Shown here: positions 1-10,279 of the stretch, piece after piece
Numbering within the stretch: position 1 is the first letter of the stretch
Layout of the letters: each line of letters begins with the position of its first letter
The notes under the pieces: model-generated
Seen by the model: the letters and a program-made list of their open reading frames with translations, nothing else
What the model was told of the DNA's origin: nothing
The model's database searches: none
Origin: Drosophila persimilis
Lineage: Eukaryota > Arthropoda > Insecta > Diptera > Drosophilidae
Length of the DNA: 64,000 bases
Reading direction: 5' to 3'
Assembly (NCBI RefSeq): GCF_003286085.1
Contig: NW_020825435.1
Coordinates: 55,289 to 119,288, forward strand
Translations under genes and position numbers: made by a program

Positions 1-1150
1 CCTCAAAGGGGGCAGCCCGAAAGTCAACAGATGGAGACGGACAACCATCAGCCAGCCATTAGTATAAACATAACACCCGTCCAACCGTCATTACGCAGCA
101 CCAAGGTCCCTACAATCTTCCTGCCCCTGGTGCCTGCAATTGTACCCCTAATCAATAAATTGACAATAAATCCGAACGTGGGGAAATTCACGACGAAATC
201 GATGGCCAACAGTGGACTCAGAGTCCAGTGCGACGACATGACAACATACAACGCCATACAGAACGCCCTTGCTGAAGATAGCACTCAACTGCACACACAC
301 CAGCCGCGCAGTGAAAGGGGCTACCGTGTAATAGTGCGGCATTTACACCACACTACGCCCAGCAGCTGGATAACGGAGGAGCTGGAACGACTCGGATACA
401 CTGCCCGGTTTATCCGAGGATTAAAACACCGTTTTAATGGAAGGCCTCTAAACATTTTTGAGGTTGAAATTCAGCCCAAGGCGGATGGCGGCCATGAGGC
501 AATACTTGACGTTAAACAACTGGCCAACCAGTGCGTCTCGATAGTGAGACAAGCCAAGCCACGCGATCCAGCCCAATGCCATCGGTGCCAGGAGTTTGGG
601 CATACTAAAAATTATTGCAGACGGCCATTCAAGTGCATGAAATGCGCAGGAGATCACACCACAACAGCATGCAGGAAACACAGGCAGGAGGATCCTAAAT
701 GCGCCAATTGTAGCGGCAAGCACGTGAGCTGCGACAAGGGATGTGCCGCCTACAAAAAGGCTCGTAGCCATCTAAGGGCAAACCGGCTCATCGGTGAGCA
801 GCAGTATCAACAGCAACGCCAGCAGCCACAGCAGCAAACCGAGAAGCAACGCCCACAACAGAAACACAACAAACATCAGCGTACGCAGCAGCAGCAGCAT
901 CAGCAGCAGTCACAGCAGACGCAACGACAGGGCCGCCAACAACAACAACAGCAGCTAGCAACAATCAGCGGCAGCGGTAGGCCGTCGTACAGCCGGGTAG
1001 TACGTAGCGGAATTACTGAGCAGGAGCAGCAGCAGCAACAGCCACGAGCGGACAATCATCAACAGCAGCATCGCCGACCACAGCAACAGCAGCAGCCATA
1101 TGTCCGTACTGTTGAGCAGCAACAGCCATCACAAAGGAAGCGGCCACAGC
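1..1150 (+). pseudogene. gag: gag fragment of RT-carrying telomeric element (truncated both sides)
   Basis: An open frame starts at 31 (Met within the Gag) and runs to 1212, but only 1-1150 is gag. It matches 13933-15076 of the RT-carrying element E2 almost base for base; the visible changes are a 6-bp CAG-type length difference and one Leu/Ile substitution. It contains the domain that precedes the knuckles (around FNGRPLNIFEVEIQP), three CCHC-type zinc knuckles (first CHRCQEFGHTKNYC) and the start of the Gln-rich tail. At 1150 it stops inside the Gln-rich region and is fused to antisense 3'UTR, with two unmatched bases (1151-1152). The left side is cut by the window edge. Gag of this family binds element RNA and is thought to target it to telomeres. 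Confidence 0.85.
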
Positions 1151-1152
1151 CC

Positions 1153-1800
1153 GGCGACGGCGATAGGGGCCTCAATTTCGCCCATTTTGCAGGAATTGGA
1201 TGTCGAATTTAGTGTGGCAACTGCTGAAGAGGCAGCTCTATCGGAGGCGTGGCAGGTACGTATGTTTTGAGTGAGTTTGGACCATTTTGTGTTGATGTGT
1301 GAATTGATGTTTTTACTCCTTTTAGCGGCAGCCTGAGGACTGGATGTTGTTGGCGACCGCGATAGGGCCTTCAAATTTCGCCCATTTGGCAGAAAGTGGA
1401 TGGTGAATTTGGTGTGGCAACTGCTGGAGAGGCAGATCTATCGGAGGCGTGGCAGGTACGTATGTTTTGTGTATGTTTGGACCATTTTGTGTTGATGTGT
1501 ATATTGACGTCATTTTGGTTTATTTACAGTGGCTGCTCTGGACCTGTGCGGTGGATTGTCAGGAGCGTCGTCAATAAATCCTAAAATGTCGTCCAATTGG
1601 CATCAGATGTGTGGTGTTGATGACGGGGCAGCTGCTGGAGGGGCAGATCTGTCGGAGGCGTGGCAGGTACGTGTGATTATTTTGAGTTTTGTCCATATTG
1701 TGTTGATGTGTGTATTGACGTCATTTTGTTTTATTTCAGTGGCTGCTCTGGACCTGTGCGGTGGATTGTCAGGCTGCCTCAGGACCGACTTTTGGGCTCA
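1153..1800 (-). other. E0 3'UTR with three exon/intron-like repeat units
   Basis: This is the 3'UTR start of E0. Because E0 is inverted, its antisense strand is the plus strand. Intron-like segments with GTACGT donors and TTTAG, TTTACAG or TTTCAG acceptors lie at 1256-1325 (70 nt), 1456-1529 (74 nt) and 1667-1739 (73 nt). The exons between them end in TGGCAG before each donor. They correspond to units at 9098-9167, 8894-8967 and 8684-8756 of E1. Confidence 0.75.
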
Positions 1801-3662
1801 TCAAAAGTAGTCAGAGTAGTAGCTATCGTAGTCGTCTAGGATATCCGCTATCTCGTCGTCAACTGAATCGTCGTCCGTCCACTGGTCGTCGCCATCGTCG
1901 CTGAGTGCTTCGCAGTCCATATCAGAGTCCTCCGATACGGCTGCGGCGTCAGGTTGTGAATTGGCGGCGGGCCTTGTAGGTGTTGGTGCTGCTTCTGGTG
2001 CTGCTGCTGGAGTCTGTGTTGGAGGATTGGCCGCTGCTGAGCCACTGCCCTTTGCCTCCGTCAGGCTTGCAATTAATGTGGTAAGTTCTTGAAGTCGTTT
2101 CTCCAAGTTTTCTATTTTAACTGCATACTCTTTTAGGAGTCCCACACACTTGCCATCGCATTGGATGGCTGGCTGCTGCTGATGCTGGGGATTTCTCGGC
2201 GTCTGGAAACGTTTTGGAGTTGGCTGCACCCGTTGATCGCGCTGGCATTGGCGCCCCTTGGCCTGTGGCTGGGAATGATGGCCGCGATGCTGGTGCTGCT
2301 GCTGGTGCTGCCGACCCAAATTGTGACCGCGCTGCTGCTGTTTTTGATTTTGTTGATGCTGCTGCTCTTCCCTTAGCTTTTGCTGGATCTTGGCCAAATG
2401 ATTTTCGGCCGGATTGGCTTGCGCACCTCGGCTATACAAGGGCCTGCGGGTGTTGGGCGTTGCTGCTGCTGCTGCAGCTGGTGTTGGTGCTGCTTTGGCC
2501 GCCTGTCTGCCGCTTGAATGCTGCTGTTTCTGTTGGTGATGTGGCCGCTTCTTTTGAGATGACTGCTGTTGTTTGGGGGCGGGGATATGAGGCTGCTGTT
2601 GTTGGGAGGGACGACGACTGCTCGTCGGCTGTTGCCGTTCTGCCGCTCGTGGCTGCTGCTGCTGCTCAGCATTCCCGGACCGCAACACCCTGCTGTAGGA
2701 AGGCCTGCCATTACCTCTGGTGCCTGTGTTTGCTGTCTGCTGTTGTTGTTGCTGGGATTGGGATTGGCGACTCGGCTGCTGAGTTTGTGGGCGTTGTTGG
2801 TCAGTTGGCTGCTGTGGCTGCTGTGGCTGCTGGCGTTGCTGTTGGTAATGATGCCTTTGCTGCTCAGCGATGATCCGGTTTGCCCTTAACTGGCTGCGAG
2901 CCTTTTTGTAGGCGGGACAACCCTTGTAGCAGCTCACGTGCTTGCCGCTACAATTCGCGCATTTAGGATCCTCCTGCCTGGGTTTCCTGCATGCTGTTGT
3001 GGGGTGATCTCCTGCGCATTTCATACACTTGTATGGCCGTCTGCAGTAGTTTTTTGTATGCCCAAACTCCTGGCACCGATGGCACTGGGCTGGATCGCGT
3101 GGCTTGGCTTGTCTTACTATGGAGACGCATTGATTGGCCAGGTTTTTAATGTCCAGAATTGCCTCATGGCCGCCATCCGCCTTGGGCTGAATTTCAACCT
3201 CAAAAATATTTAGAGGCCTCCCATTAAAACGATGTTTGAGTCCTCGGATAAACCTCGCAGTAAATCCGAGTCGTTCAAGCTCCTCAGAGATCCAGCTGCT
3301 GGGCGTGGTGTGGTGTAAGTGTCGCACTATTACTCGATAGCCCCTTTCGCTGCGCGGCTGGTGTGTGTGCAATTGGGTGCTGTCTTCAGCTAGGGCGTTC
3401 TGAATGGCGTTGTATGTTATCAAGTCGTCGCAGTGGACTCTGAGTCCACTGTTGGCCATCGATTTCGTCGTGAATTTCCCCACGTTCGGATTTGTTGTCA
3501 ATTTGTTAATCAGGGGTAAAATTGCAGGCACCAGGGGCAGGAAGATTGTTGGGACCTTGGTGCTGCGTAATGACTGTTGGACGGGCATTATATTTATCTG
3601 TAGTCAGGTTATCCTTTGCTATAGGGGTAAGGGGCAGGGGCGAGGGCATTTCATTGGCATTT

Positions 3663-3699
<37 letters not shown>

Positions 3700-4437
3700 T
3701 AGCTTCGTTCTTGTATGTGTTTGTGTTTTGGTTCGGCGGGAGCAAGCATCTCTCTTTTTGTCATAAGTGTGTGAGTGCATGTTTGGCGGCAAACGCTTTG
3801 GGGCTTGATGTGACGAGCCTCCGTTTTGATTGTGCGCCAAGGGTTCGGGCGCTGAGAGAGCGCAAGCGTCGCTCTCTCTGATGCTTGTGTGAGTTGTTTG
3901 ATTGTTATTGTTTTCGCTAATGTTTTGGCGCGAAAACATATGGGCATAACATTTGTTCTTGTTTTGTTTATGTGCACTTAAATGCTCTTTGGTAAGAGCG
4001 AAAGCGCCGCTATTTTTGGAACCCGTTGCACTTTCGCTGGGGGCTATTTTTGTCTGCGTGTTTGTACGTGTATTTGATGGCGGTTTTTCTTGTATGTTGG
4101 CGTCTGTTTTTGGTGGGATTGGCGGGTATTTTCTAACATATAAACCCCTGTCCACGAAACGACGCTCGAACTCCAGCACCGTAGCTCCCAAGGAGCTCAG
4201 GGTACTCTCTGGCGAGTCCGTCTCCAACTCGGCCAGATCCGCATCCCCCTCTGAGTCGAACATTGGTTCGAAGAGGGAAGCATTTGCGGAGGGGTTCCCT
4301 CCCAGGGGCCTGGTCGATATGACGGCAGAACTTATTTGAGTAACGCACTCACCACCCGCTTCGGCTCTTGCCGAGTTGTCCATAGCATCCATAACATCCA
4401 TATTATTGGTCGTCTGTTTTGGAGCAAGTGCGTCCAT
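1801..4437 (-). pseudogene. gag: E0 gag, broken
   Basis: The minus-strand reading starts MDALAPKQ at 4437 like the intact E1 Gag and ends at the same DSYYSDYF terminus at 1801. Three lesions break it. A 4-bp deletion in a GAGA-type repeat near 3740 shifts the frame. About 250 bp (matching 6228-6476 of E1) are replaced by a T run on the coding strand. About 290 bp (matching 6537-6826) are lost near 3598. What remains open is an N-terminal frame of 272 codons (4437-3619) and a C-terminal frame of 595 codons (3588-1801) with the zinc knuckles, Gln-rich region, coiled coil and acidic tail. The C-terminal frame looks identical to E1, so the damage is recent. Confidence 0.9.
3665..3697 (+). repeat. 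A(33) homopolymer inside inverted gag
   Basis: A run of about 33 A on the plus strand interrupts the minus-strand gag of E0. It follows a short duplication of GGCATTTC and stands in place of about 250 bp of gag. No intact gag copy has an A or T run here. On the plus strand the sequence left of the run is antisense gag ending in a poly(A)-like tail. Confidence 0.9.
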
Positions 4438-4662
4438 TTGGTGGCCTGGTCCAGGTACTCAGTTGCTTTGCTTTTCCTCTTTCCTCCAGTTGGGTTTATT
4501 GGCTTCACTGAATTAAGGCACGATCACAGTTGATTATATTGCATTATTTGCAATTATTTGGCACATATTGTTTATTTAGTTTCCATTTAATTTAGTCCCG
4601 GTTTAAACATGTATTTTAATACATTTAAAGTTCCACATAAAACAACAAAAAACACAAGTCAC

Positions 4663-5084
4663 TTTTTTTCCGATGTAATTAGATGCGCGTGCACGCCTAC
4701 GATGCGCACACTCGCCCGCCAGCTTTGCTACTGGCGGAGTTTATTTCCAGCTTTTCTTATTACCATAACTTCGGCAATTTACATTTAAGCTTAACTTACA
4801 ACAATGATGTGATTTTTAAAATTGGCAGGCTGTTAACATTAACATTAGCATTACAGTAGCATTACATTAACATTAACATTTAAACATGAAACTAATGGTC
4901 TGGCAGCCCTTATGTGTCAATCACAGGATTAACGTACATAAATCAGCAGGTGGTCACAAACAGATAAGTATTGACAATATTGAACAAATATTTACATTTT
5001 AATTTAATTTAATTCTATTTTATTTCTATTTGCAGGTACTGGATCATCGTCGTCGTCTGGAGCAGAGTGTTTGGCACGGTGCGC
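4663..5084 (-). mobile_element. 3'-terminal fragment of an upstream element (minus strand), palindrome spacer
   Basis: On the minus strand this is the last 415 bp or so of an RT-carrying-type 3'UTR, matching 19863-20283 of E2: the acceptor-like CTATTTGCAG, TTAATG repeats, the AATAAA/hairpin block, and a poly(A) of 7 (T run 4663-4669). The stretch 4835-5084 has no inverted partner and forms the spacer between the two palindrome arms. No gene is seen here. Confidence 0.8.
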
Positions 5085-5256
5085 AACAGCCCGCCAATTT
5101 TAAAAATCACATCATTGTTGTAAGTTAAGCTTAAATGTAAATTGCCGAAGTTATGGTAATAAGAAAAGCTGGAAATAAACTCCGCCAGTAGCAAAGCTGG
5201 CGGGCGAGTGTGCGCATCGTAGGCGTGCACGCGCATCTAATTACATCGGAAAAAAA
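5085..5256 (+). mobile_element. 3'-terminal fragment of the element upstream of E1
   Basis: This is the last 165 bp of a 3'UTR followed by A7 (5250-5256). It has AATAAA at 5174-5179 and the hairpin CCGCCAG-8 nt-CTGGCGG at 5182-5203. It is the plus-strand counterpart of 4670-4834. Confidence 0.85.
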
Positions 5257-5481
5257 GTGACTTGTGTTTTTTGTTGTTTTATGTGGAACTTTAAATGTAT
5301 TAAAATACATGTTTAAACCGGGACTAAATTAAATGGAAACTAAATAAACAATATGTGCCAAATAATTGCAAATAATGCAATATAATCAACTGTGATCGTG
5401 CCTTAATTCAGTGAAGCCAATAAACCCAACTGGAGGAAAGAGGAAAAGCAAAGCAACTGAGTACCTGGACCAGGCCACCAA

Positions 5482-8400
5482 ATGGACGCACTTGCTCCAA
5501 AACAGACGACCAATAATATGGATGTTATGGATGCTATGGACAACTCGGCAAGAGCCGAAGCGGGTGGTGAGTGCGTTACTCAAATAAGTTCTGCCGTCAT
5601 ATCGACCAGGCCCCTGGGAGGGAACCCCTCCGCAAATGCTTCCCTCTTCGAACCAATGTTCGACTCAGAGGGGGATGCGGATCTGGCCGAGTTGGAGACG
5701 GACTCGCCAGAGAGTACCCTGAGCTCCTTGGGAGCTACGGTGCTGGAGTTCGAGCGTCGTTTCGTGGACAGGGGTTTATATGTTAGAAAATACCCGCCAA
5801 TCCCACCAAAAACAGACGCCAACATACAAGAAAAACCGCCATCAAATACACGTACAAACACGCAGACAAAAATAGCCCCCAGCGAAAGTGCAACGGGTTC
5901 CAAAAATAGCGGCGCTTTCGCTCTTACCAAAGAGCATTTAAGTGCACATAAACAAAACAAGAACAAATGTTATGCCCATATGTTTTCGCGCCAAAACATT
6001 AGCGAAAACAATAACAATCAAACAACTCACACAAGCATCAGAGAGAGCGACGCTTGCGCTCTCTCAGCGCCCGAACCCTTGGCGCACAATCAAAACGGAG
6101 GCTCGTCACATCAAGCCCCAAAGCGTTTGCCGCCAAACATGCACTCACACACTTATGACAAAAAGAGAGATGCTTGCTCTCTCCCGCCGAACCAAAACAC
6201 AAACACATACAAGAACGAAGCTAGCCTGACCTACGCCAATAACAAAACAAAGACAAACACATTGACTTATGCCAAAACCATAAACGGCATAAAGAAAAAC
6301 AATGACCAGCAACAGCAACAAAGTTTGACGACAGCTGAACGCAATAATACTAGCAGAAGCAGAAAATGCTTGCTGCCTACTCTGACTCAGGCGGACGAAC
6401 AAAATATACAAACAAGGCCTAGTACCAGAACACAACTGGTAAAGGAATGGCTAATTAGCGTTCCCCCGCTACTGGCCAATGAAATGCCCTCGCCCCTGCC
6501 CCTTACCCCTATAGCAAAGGATAACCTGACTACAGATTCGTTTCGCTCGCCGCTCAAAAGAAGATGCGCGGCGATCGAAACGGATACAGATGACGATGAC
6601 TTCACCTGCCTCACTCTGGACACGCCCATGTTCAAGAGCCAATTCGCGAAAAGGCTGCATCATGAGACCCGGCAGATGGAGTCAGATGCTGGGCAAATAT
6701 GCACACTGACAAATAGTGTGGTTCCGGTTCCGGAGGTCCAACATAGGGAGCCTCAAAGGATAGAGGCTGAAAGCCAACAGATGGAAACGGACAATCATCA
6801 GCCGCAACATCAGCCAGCCATTAGTATAAATATAACGCCCGTCCAACAGTCATTACGCAGCACCAAGGTCCCAACAATCTTCCTGCCCCTGGTGCCTGCA
6901 ATTTTACCCCTGATTAACAAATTGACAACAAATCCGAACGTGGGGAAATTCACGACGAAATCGATGGCCAACAGTGGACTCAGAGTCCACTGCGACGACT
7001 TGATAACATACAACGCCATTCAGAACGCCCTAGCTGAAGACAGCACCCAATTGCACACACACCAGCCGCGCAGCGAAAGGGGCTATCGAGTAATAGTGCG
7101 ACACTTACACCACACCACGCCCAGCAGCTGGATCTCTGAGGAGCTTGAACGACTCGGATTTACTGCGAGGTTTATCCGAGGACTCAAACATCGTTTTAAT
7201 GGGAGGCCTCTAAATATTTTTGAGGTTGAAATTCAGCCCAAGGCGGATGGCGGCCATGAGGCAATTCTGGACATTAAAAACCTGGCCAATCAATGCGTCT
7301 CCATAGTAAGACAAGCCAAGCCACGCGATCCAGCCCAGTGCCATCGGTGCCAGGAGTTTGGGCATACAAAAAACTACTGCAGACGGCCATACAAGTGTAT
7401 GAAATGCGCAGGAGATCACCCCACAACAGCATGCAGGAAACCCAGGCAGGAGGATCCTAAATGCGCGAATTGTAGCGGCAAGCACGTGAGCTGCTACAAG
7501 GGTTGTCCCGCCTACAAAAAGGCTCGCAGCCAGTTAAGGGCAAACCGGATCATCGCTGAGCAGCAAAGGCATCATTACCAACAGCAACGCCAGCAGCCAC
7601 AGCAGCCACAGCAGCCAACTGACCAACAACGCCCACAAACTCAGCAGCCGAGTCGCCAATCCCAATCCCAGCAACAACAACAGCAGACAGCAAACACAGG
7701 CACCAGAGGTAATGGCAGGCCTTCCTACAGCAGGGTGTTGCGGTCCGGGAATGCTGAGCAGCAGCAGCAGCCACGAGCGGCAGAACGGCAACAGCCGACG
7801 AGCAGTCGTCGTCCCTCCCAACAACAGCAGCCTCATATCCCCGCCCCCAAACAACAGCAGTCATCTCAAAAGAAGCGGCCACATCACCAACAGAAACAGC
7901 AGCATTCAAGCGGCAGACAGGCGGCCAAAGCAGCACCAACACCAGCTGCAGCAGCAGCAGCAACGCCCAACACCCGCAGGCCCTTGTATAGCCGAGGTGC
8001 GCAAGCCAATCCGGCCGAAAATCATTTGGCCAAGATCCAGCAAAAGCTAAGGGAAGAGCAGCAGCATCAACAAAATCAAAAACAGCAGCAGCGCGGTCAC
8101 AATTTGGGTCGGCAGCACCAGCAGCAGCACCAGCATCGCGGCCATCATTCCCAGCCACAGGCCAAGGGGCGCCAATGCCAGCGCGATCAACGGGTGCAGC
8201 CAACTCCAAAACGTTTCCAGACGCCGAGAAATCCCCAGCATCAGCAGCAGCCAGCCATCCAATGCGATGGCAAGTGTGTGGGACTCCTAAAAGAGTATGC
8301 AGTTAAAATAGAAAACTTGGAGAAACGACTTCAAGAACTTACCACATTAATTGCAAGCCTGACGGAGGCAAAGGGCAGTGGCTCAGCAGCGGCCAATCCT

Positions 8401-8622
8401 CCAACACAGACTCCAGCAGCAGCACCAGAAGCAGCACCAACACCTACAAGGCCCGCCGCCAATTCACAACCTGACGCCGCAGCCGTATCGGAGGACTCTG
8501 ATATGGACTGCGAAGCACTCAGCGACGATGGCGACGACCAGTGGACGGACGACGATTCAGTTGACGACGAGATAGCGGATATCCTAGACGACTACGATAG
8601 CTACTACTCTGACTACTTTTGA
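5482..8622 (+). CDS. gag: E1 Gag (1046 aa)
   Basis: Nucleocapsid-like protein that packages element RNA; Gags of telomeric elements localise to chromosome ends in flies. The start is the first ATG in a good insect context (CCACCAAATGG), shared by all copies. Visible regions: Ser/Asn/Thr-rich N-terminal third; basic SPLKRRC stretch near 357, a possible nuclear signal; a domain resembling the region associated with zinc knuckles in jockey-type Gags (about 533-600); three zinc knuckles (620-675, first CHRCQEFGHTKNYC); Gln-rich low-complexity region (about 695-920); predicted coiled coil (about 933-965, KIENLEKRLQEL); strongly acidic C-terminus ending DSYYSDYF. No stop or frameshift. It is longer than most jockey-clade Gags because of the Gln-rich tail. 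Confidence 0.93.
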   Translation: MDALAPKQTTNNMDVMDAMDNSARAEAGGECVTQISSAVISTRPLGGNPSANASLFEPMFDSEGDADLAELETDSPESTLSSLGATVLEFERRFVDRGLYVRKYPPIPPKTDANIQEKPPSNTRTNTQTKIAPSESATGSKNSGAFALTKEHLSAHKQNKNKCYAHMFSRQNISENNNNQTTHTSIRESDACALSAPEPLAHNQNGGSSHQAPKRLPPNMHSHTYDKKRDACSLPPNQNTNTYKNEASLTYANNKTKTNTLTYAKTINGIKKNNDQQQQQSLTTAERNNTSRSRKCLLPTLTQADEQNIQTRPSTRTQLVKEWLISVPPLLANEMPSPLPLTPIAKDNLTTDSFRSPLKRRCAAIETDTDDDDFTCLTLDTPMFKSQFAKRLHHETRQMESDAGQICTLTNSVVPVPEVQHREPQRIEAESQQMETDNHQPQHQPAISINITPVQQSLRSTKVPTIFLPLVPAILPLINKLTTNPNVGKFTTKSMANSGLRVHCDDLITYNAIQNALAEDSTQLHTHQPRSERGYRVIVRHLHHTTPSSWISEELERLGFTARFIRGLKHRFNGRPLNIFEVEIQPKADGGHEAILDIKNLANQCVSIVRQAKPRDPAQCHRCQEFGHTKNYCRRPYKCMKCAGDHPTTACRKPRQEDPKCANCSGKHVSCYKGCPAYKKARSQLRANRIIAEQQRHHYQQQRQQPQQPQQPTDQQRPQTQQPSRQSQSQQQQQQTANTGTRGNGRPSYSRVLRSGNAEQQQQPRAAERQQPTSSRRPSQQQQPHIPAPKQQQSSQKKRPHHQQKQQHSSGRQAAKAAPTPAAAAAATPNTRRPLYSRGAQANPAENHLAKIQQKLREEQQHQQNQKQQQRGHNLGRQHQQQHQHRGHHSQPQAKGRQCQRDQRVQPTPKRFQTPRNPQHQQQPAIQCDGKCVGLLKEYAVKIENLEKRLQELTTLIASLTEAKGSGSAAANPPTQTPAAAPEAAPTPTRPAANSQPDAAAVSEDSDMDCEALSDDGDDQWTDDDSVDDEIADILDDYDSYYSDYF

Positions 8623-10279
8623 TGAGCCCAAAAGTCGGTCCTGAGGCAGCCTGACAATCCACCGCACAGGTCCAGAGCAGCCACTGAAATAATACAAAAT
8701 GACGTCAATACACACATCAACACAATATGGACAAAACTCAAAATAATCACACGTACCTGCCACGCCTCCGACAGATCTGCCCCTCCAGCAGCTGCCCCGT
8801 CATCAACACCACACATCTGATGCCAATTGGACGACATTTTAGGATTTATTGACGACGCTCCTGACAATCCACCGCACAGGTCCAGAGCAGCCACTGTAAA
8901 TAAACCAAAATGACGTCAATATACACATCAACACAAAATGGTCCAAACATACACAAAACATACGTACCTGCCACGCCTCCGATAGATCTGCCTCTCCAGC
9001 AGTTGCCACACCAAATTCACCATCCACTTTCTGCCAAATGGGCGAAATTTGAAGGCCCTATCGCGGTCGCCAACAACATCCAGTCCTCAGGCTGCCGCTA
9101 AAAGGAGTAAAAACATCAATTCACACATCAACACAAAATGGTCCAAACTCACTCAAAACATACGTACCTGCCACGCCTCCGATAGAGCTGCCTCTTCAGC
9201 AGTTGCCACACTAAATTCGACATCCAATTCCTGCAAAATGGGCGAAATTGAGGCCCCTATCGCCGTCGCCATCAACATCCAGACTGCCGCTAAAAAGAAG
9301 AAAAAACATCAATTCACGCATCAACACAAAATAGCCAATACTTTTACTAATCACACTTACCTGTCAATACACTCACAGATCAGCCTCTCCAGTACCTACC
9401 TCGCCACCAACCGCAACATTTTGTTGCAAGTTGGGCCCAATTTGGACGCCCCTCCGACAACGCTGCCGTCAACCGATGGCCGTGACGTCACGCCACCACC
9501 ATCACAAAACAGCAGCGGCAATCCAACGACGAGGCCAGCCAATACAGACGACAATGGCCAGCGCTCCATCTCCATCTTCATCGACAGTGCATCCGGGGTG
9601 GCCGGACCAGCAGCCACTCGGATGCAGCCAATCCGCATTCATTTGCGTCCATCTTCACTGCGGCCATTTCCACTGGTCATCGCACCCCGATTGGCCGGAC
9701 CAGTGTCAATCCCCATTTCTCCAGGCAGAAGCAACGTGGGCGGCCGGACCAGAGTCGCTCGCCAAACACCATCCACGCCAACTCCTGGATCCAGCCTCTG
9801 CCAATTCCGATGCCGCAGATGCGTTATCTGCAGCATCACATACACGTGCACATCCAGCGCTGAGGCGGATGCGCCCTGTGCCATCCACACTGCTCCAGAC
9901 GACGACGATGATCCTCCAGTACCTGAAATAGAAAATAAATAGAATTAAATTAGTCTATAAATATCATTAATGTTGCAATCTGTTCAATACTTATCTCTTT
10001 GTTTGTATAAATGTACGTCAATTATTGCGAATGTCAAAATAGGGCTACCAGACTGTAATACTGATAGAATGTAAACATGTCTGTAGATGTTAATGTTAAT
10101 GTAATGTTAATGTCAATTGCCCGCCAATTTTAAAAATCACATCATTGTTGTAAGTTAAGCTTAAATGTAAATTGCCGAAGTTATGGTAATAGGAAAAGCT
10201 GGAAATAAACTCCGCCAGTAGCAAAGCTGGCGGGCGAGTGTGCGCATCGTAGGCGTGCACGCGCATCTAATTACATCGG
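8623..10279 (+). other. E1 3'UTR with antisense exon/intron repeats and 3'-end hairpin
   Basis: The first 740 bp are imperfect repeats. On the minus strand each contains an intron-like segment: 9290-9360 (GTAAGT donor, CTTTTTAG acceptor, 71 nt), 9098-9167 (GTACGT, 70 nt), 8894-8967 (74 nt) and 8684-8756 (73 nt). The exons between them are 122, 130 and 137 nt. A further strong acceptor on the minus strand (TTTTCTATTTCAG) ends at 9923, but its donor is not clear. The region 9361-9940 has an open plus frame that looks like a chance consequence of composition. Then come TTAATG repeats (about 10087-10120), AATAAA at 10204-10209 and a hairpin at 10212-10233 before the poly(A). Confidence 0.78.

Larger units (their letters stand above)
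1153..4662 (-). mobile_element. E0: inverted, rearranged HeT-A-like element
   Basis: On the minus strand this reads 5'UTR (4662-4438), gag (4437-1801) and part of a 3'UTR (1800-1153). The 5' end is placed at 4662, next to a T7 run (4663-4669) that is the poly(A) of the upstream minus-strand element. It is the mirror image of E1 and differs by a few substitutions, a 4-bp deletion and two larger internal losses. The 3' end is missing; it is replaced by the sense gag fragment 1-1150. An element inverted relative to the array is not expected from simple end-attachment. Confidence 0.85.
1153..4834. repeat. Left arm of a large palindrome
   Basis: Reverse complement of 5085-9270 apart from internal deletions in this arm (about 290 bp, and about 250 bp replaced by A33) and scattered substitutions. 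The spacer is 250 bp (4835-5084). Confidence 0.85.
5085..9270. repeat. Right arm of a large palindrome
   Basis: Partner of 1153-4834. It holds an upstream 3' terminus, the whole E1 5'UTR and gag, and most of the repeat part of the E1 3'UTR. The inner limit is near 5085/4834, and the outer limit 9270/1153 lies inside an antisense exon. Confidence 0.85.

Noticed and set aside
5295-5310. ATGTATTAAAATACAT palindrome in the 5'UTR
   Set aside because: Short and A/T-rich, and its stem is broken in E6 and E8 without compensation.
5580-5966. 128-codon minus-strand ORF conserved opposite the gag N-terminus
   Set aside because: Its conservation follows from the gag on the other strand; no start context or domain supports it.
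7550-8209. 219-codon minus-strand ORF over the Gln-rich part of gag, found in all copies
   Set aside because: It is Ala/Gly/Leu-rich as expected from reverse-reading CAG and GCC repeats; a shadow of gag.
8613-8894. 93-codon minus-strand ORF in the 3'UTR
   Set aside because: It reads through two GT-AG segments; better explained as exons and introns of a noncoding antisense RNA.
9049-9942. 297-codon plus-strand ORF in the E1 3'UTR, repeated in E7
   Set aside because: It spans predicted antisense introns and exons, is not kept in E3, E4 or E8 in the same form, and has no recognisable domain; the identical copy in E7 is explained by recent conversion.
10087-10120. TTAATG-like tandem repeats as simple telomere repeats
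   Set aside because: Only a few imperfect copies inside each 3'UTR; they are part of the retroelement, not a telomerase product.
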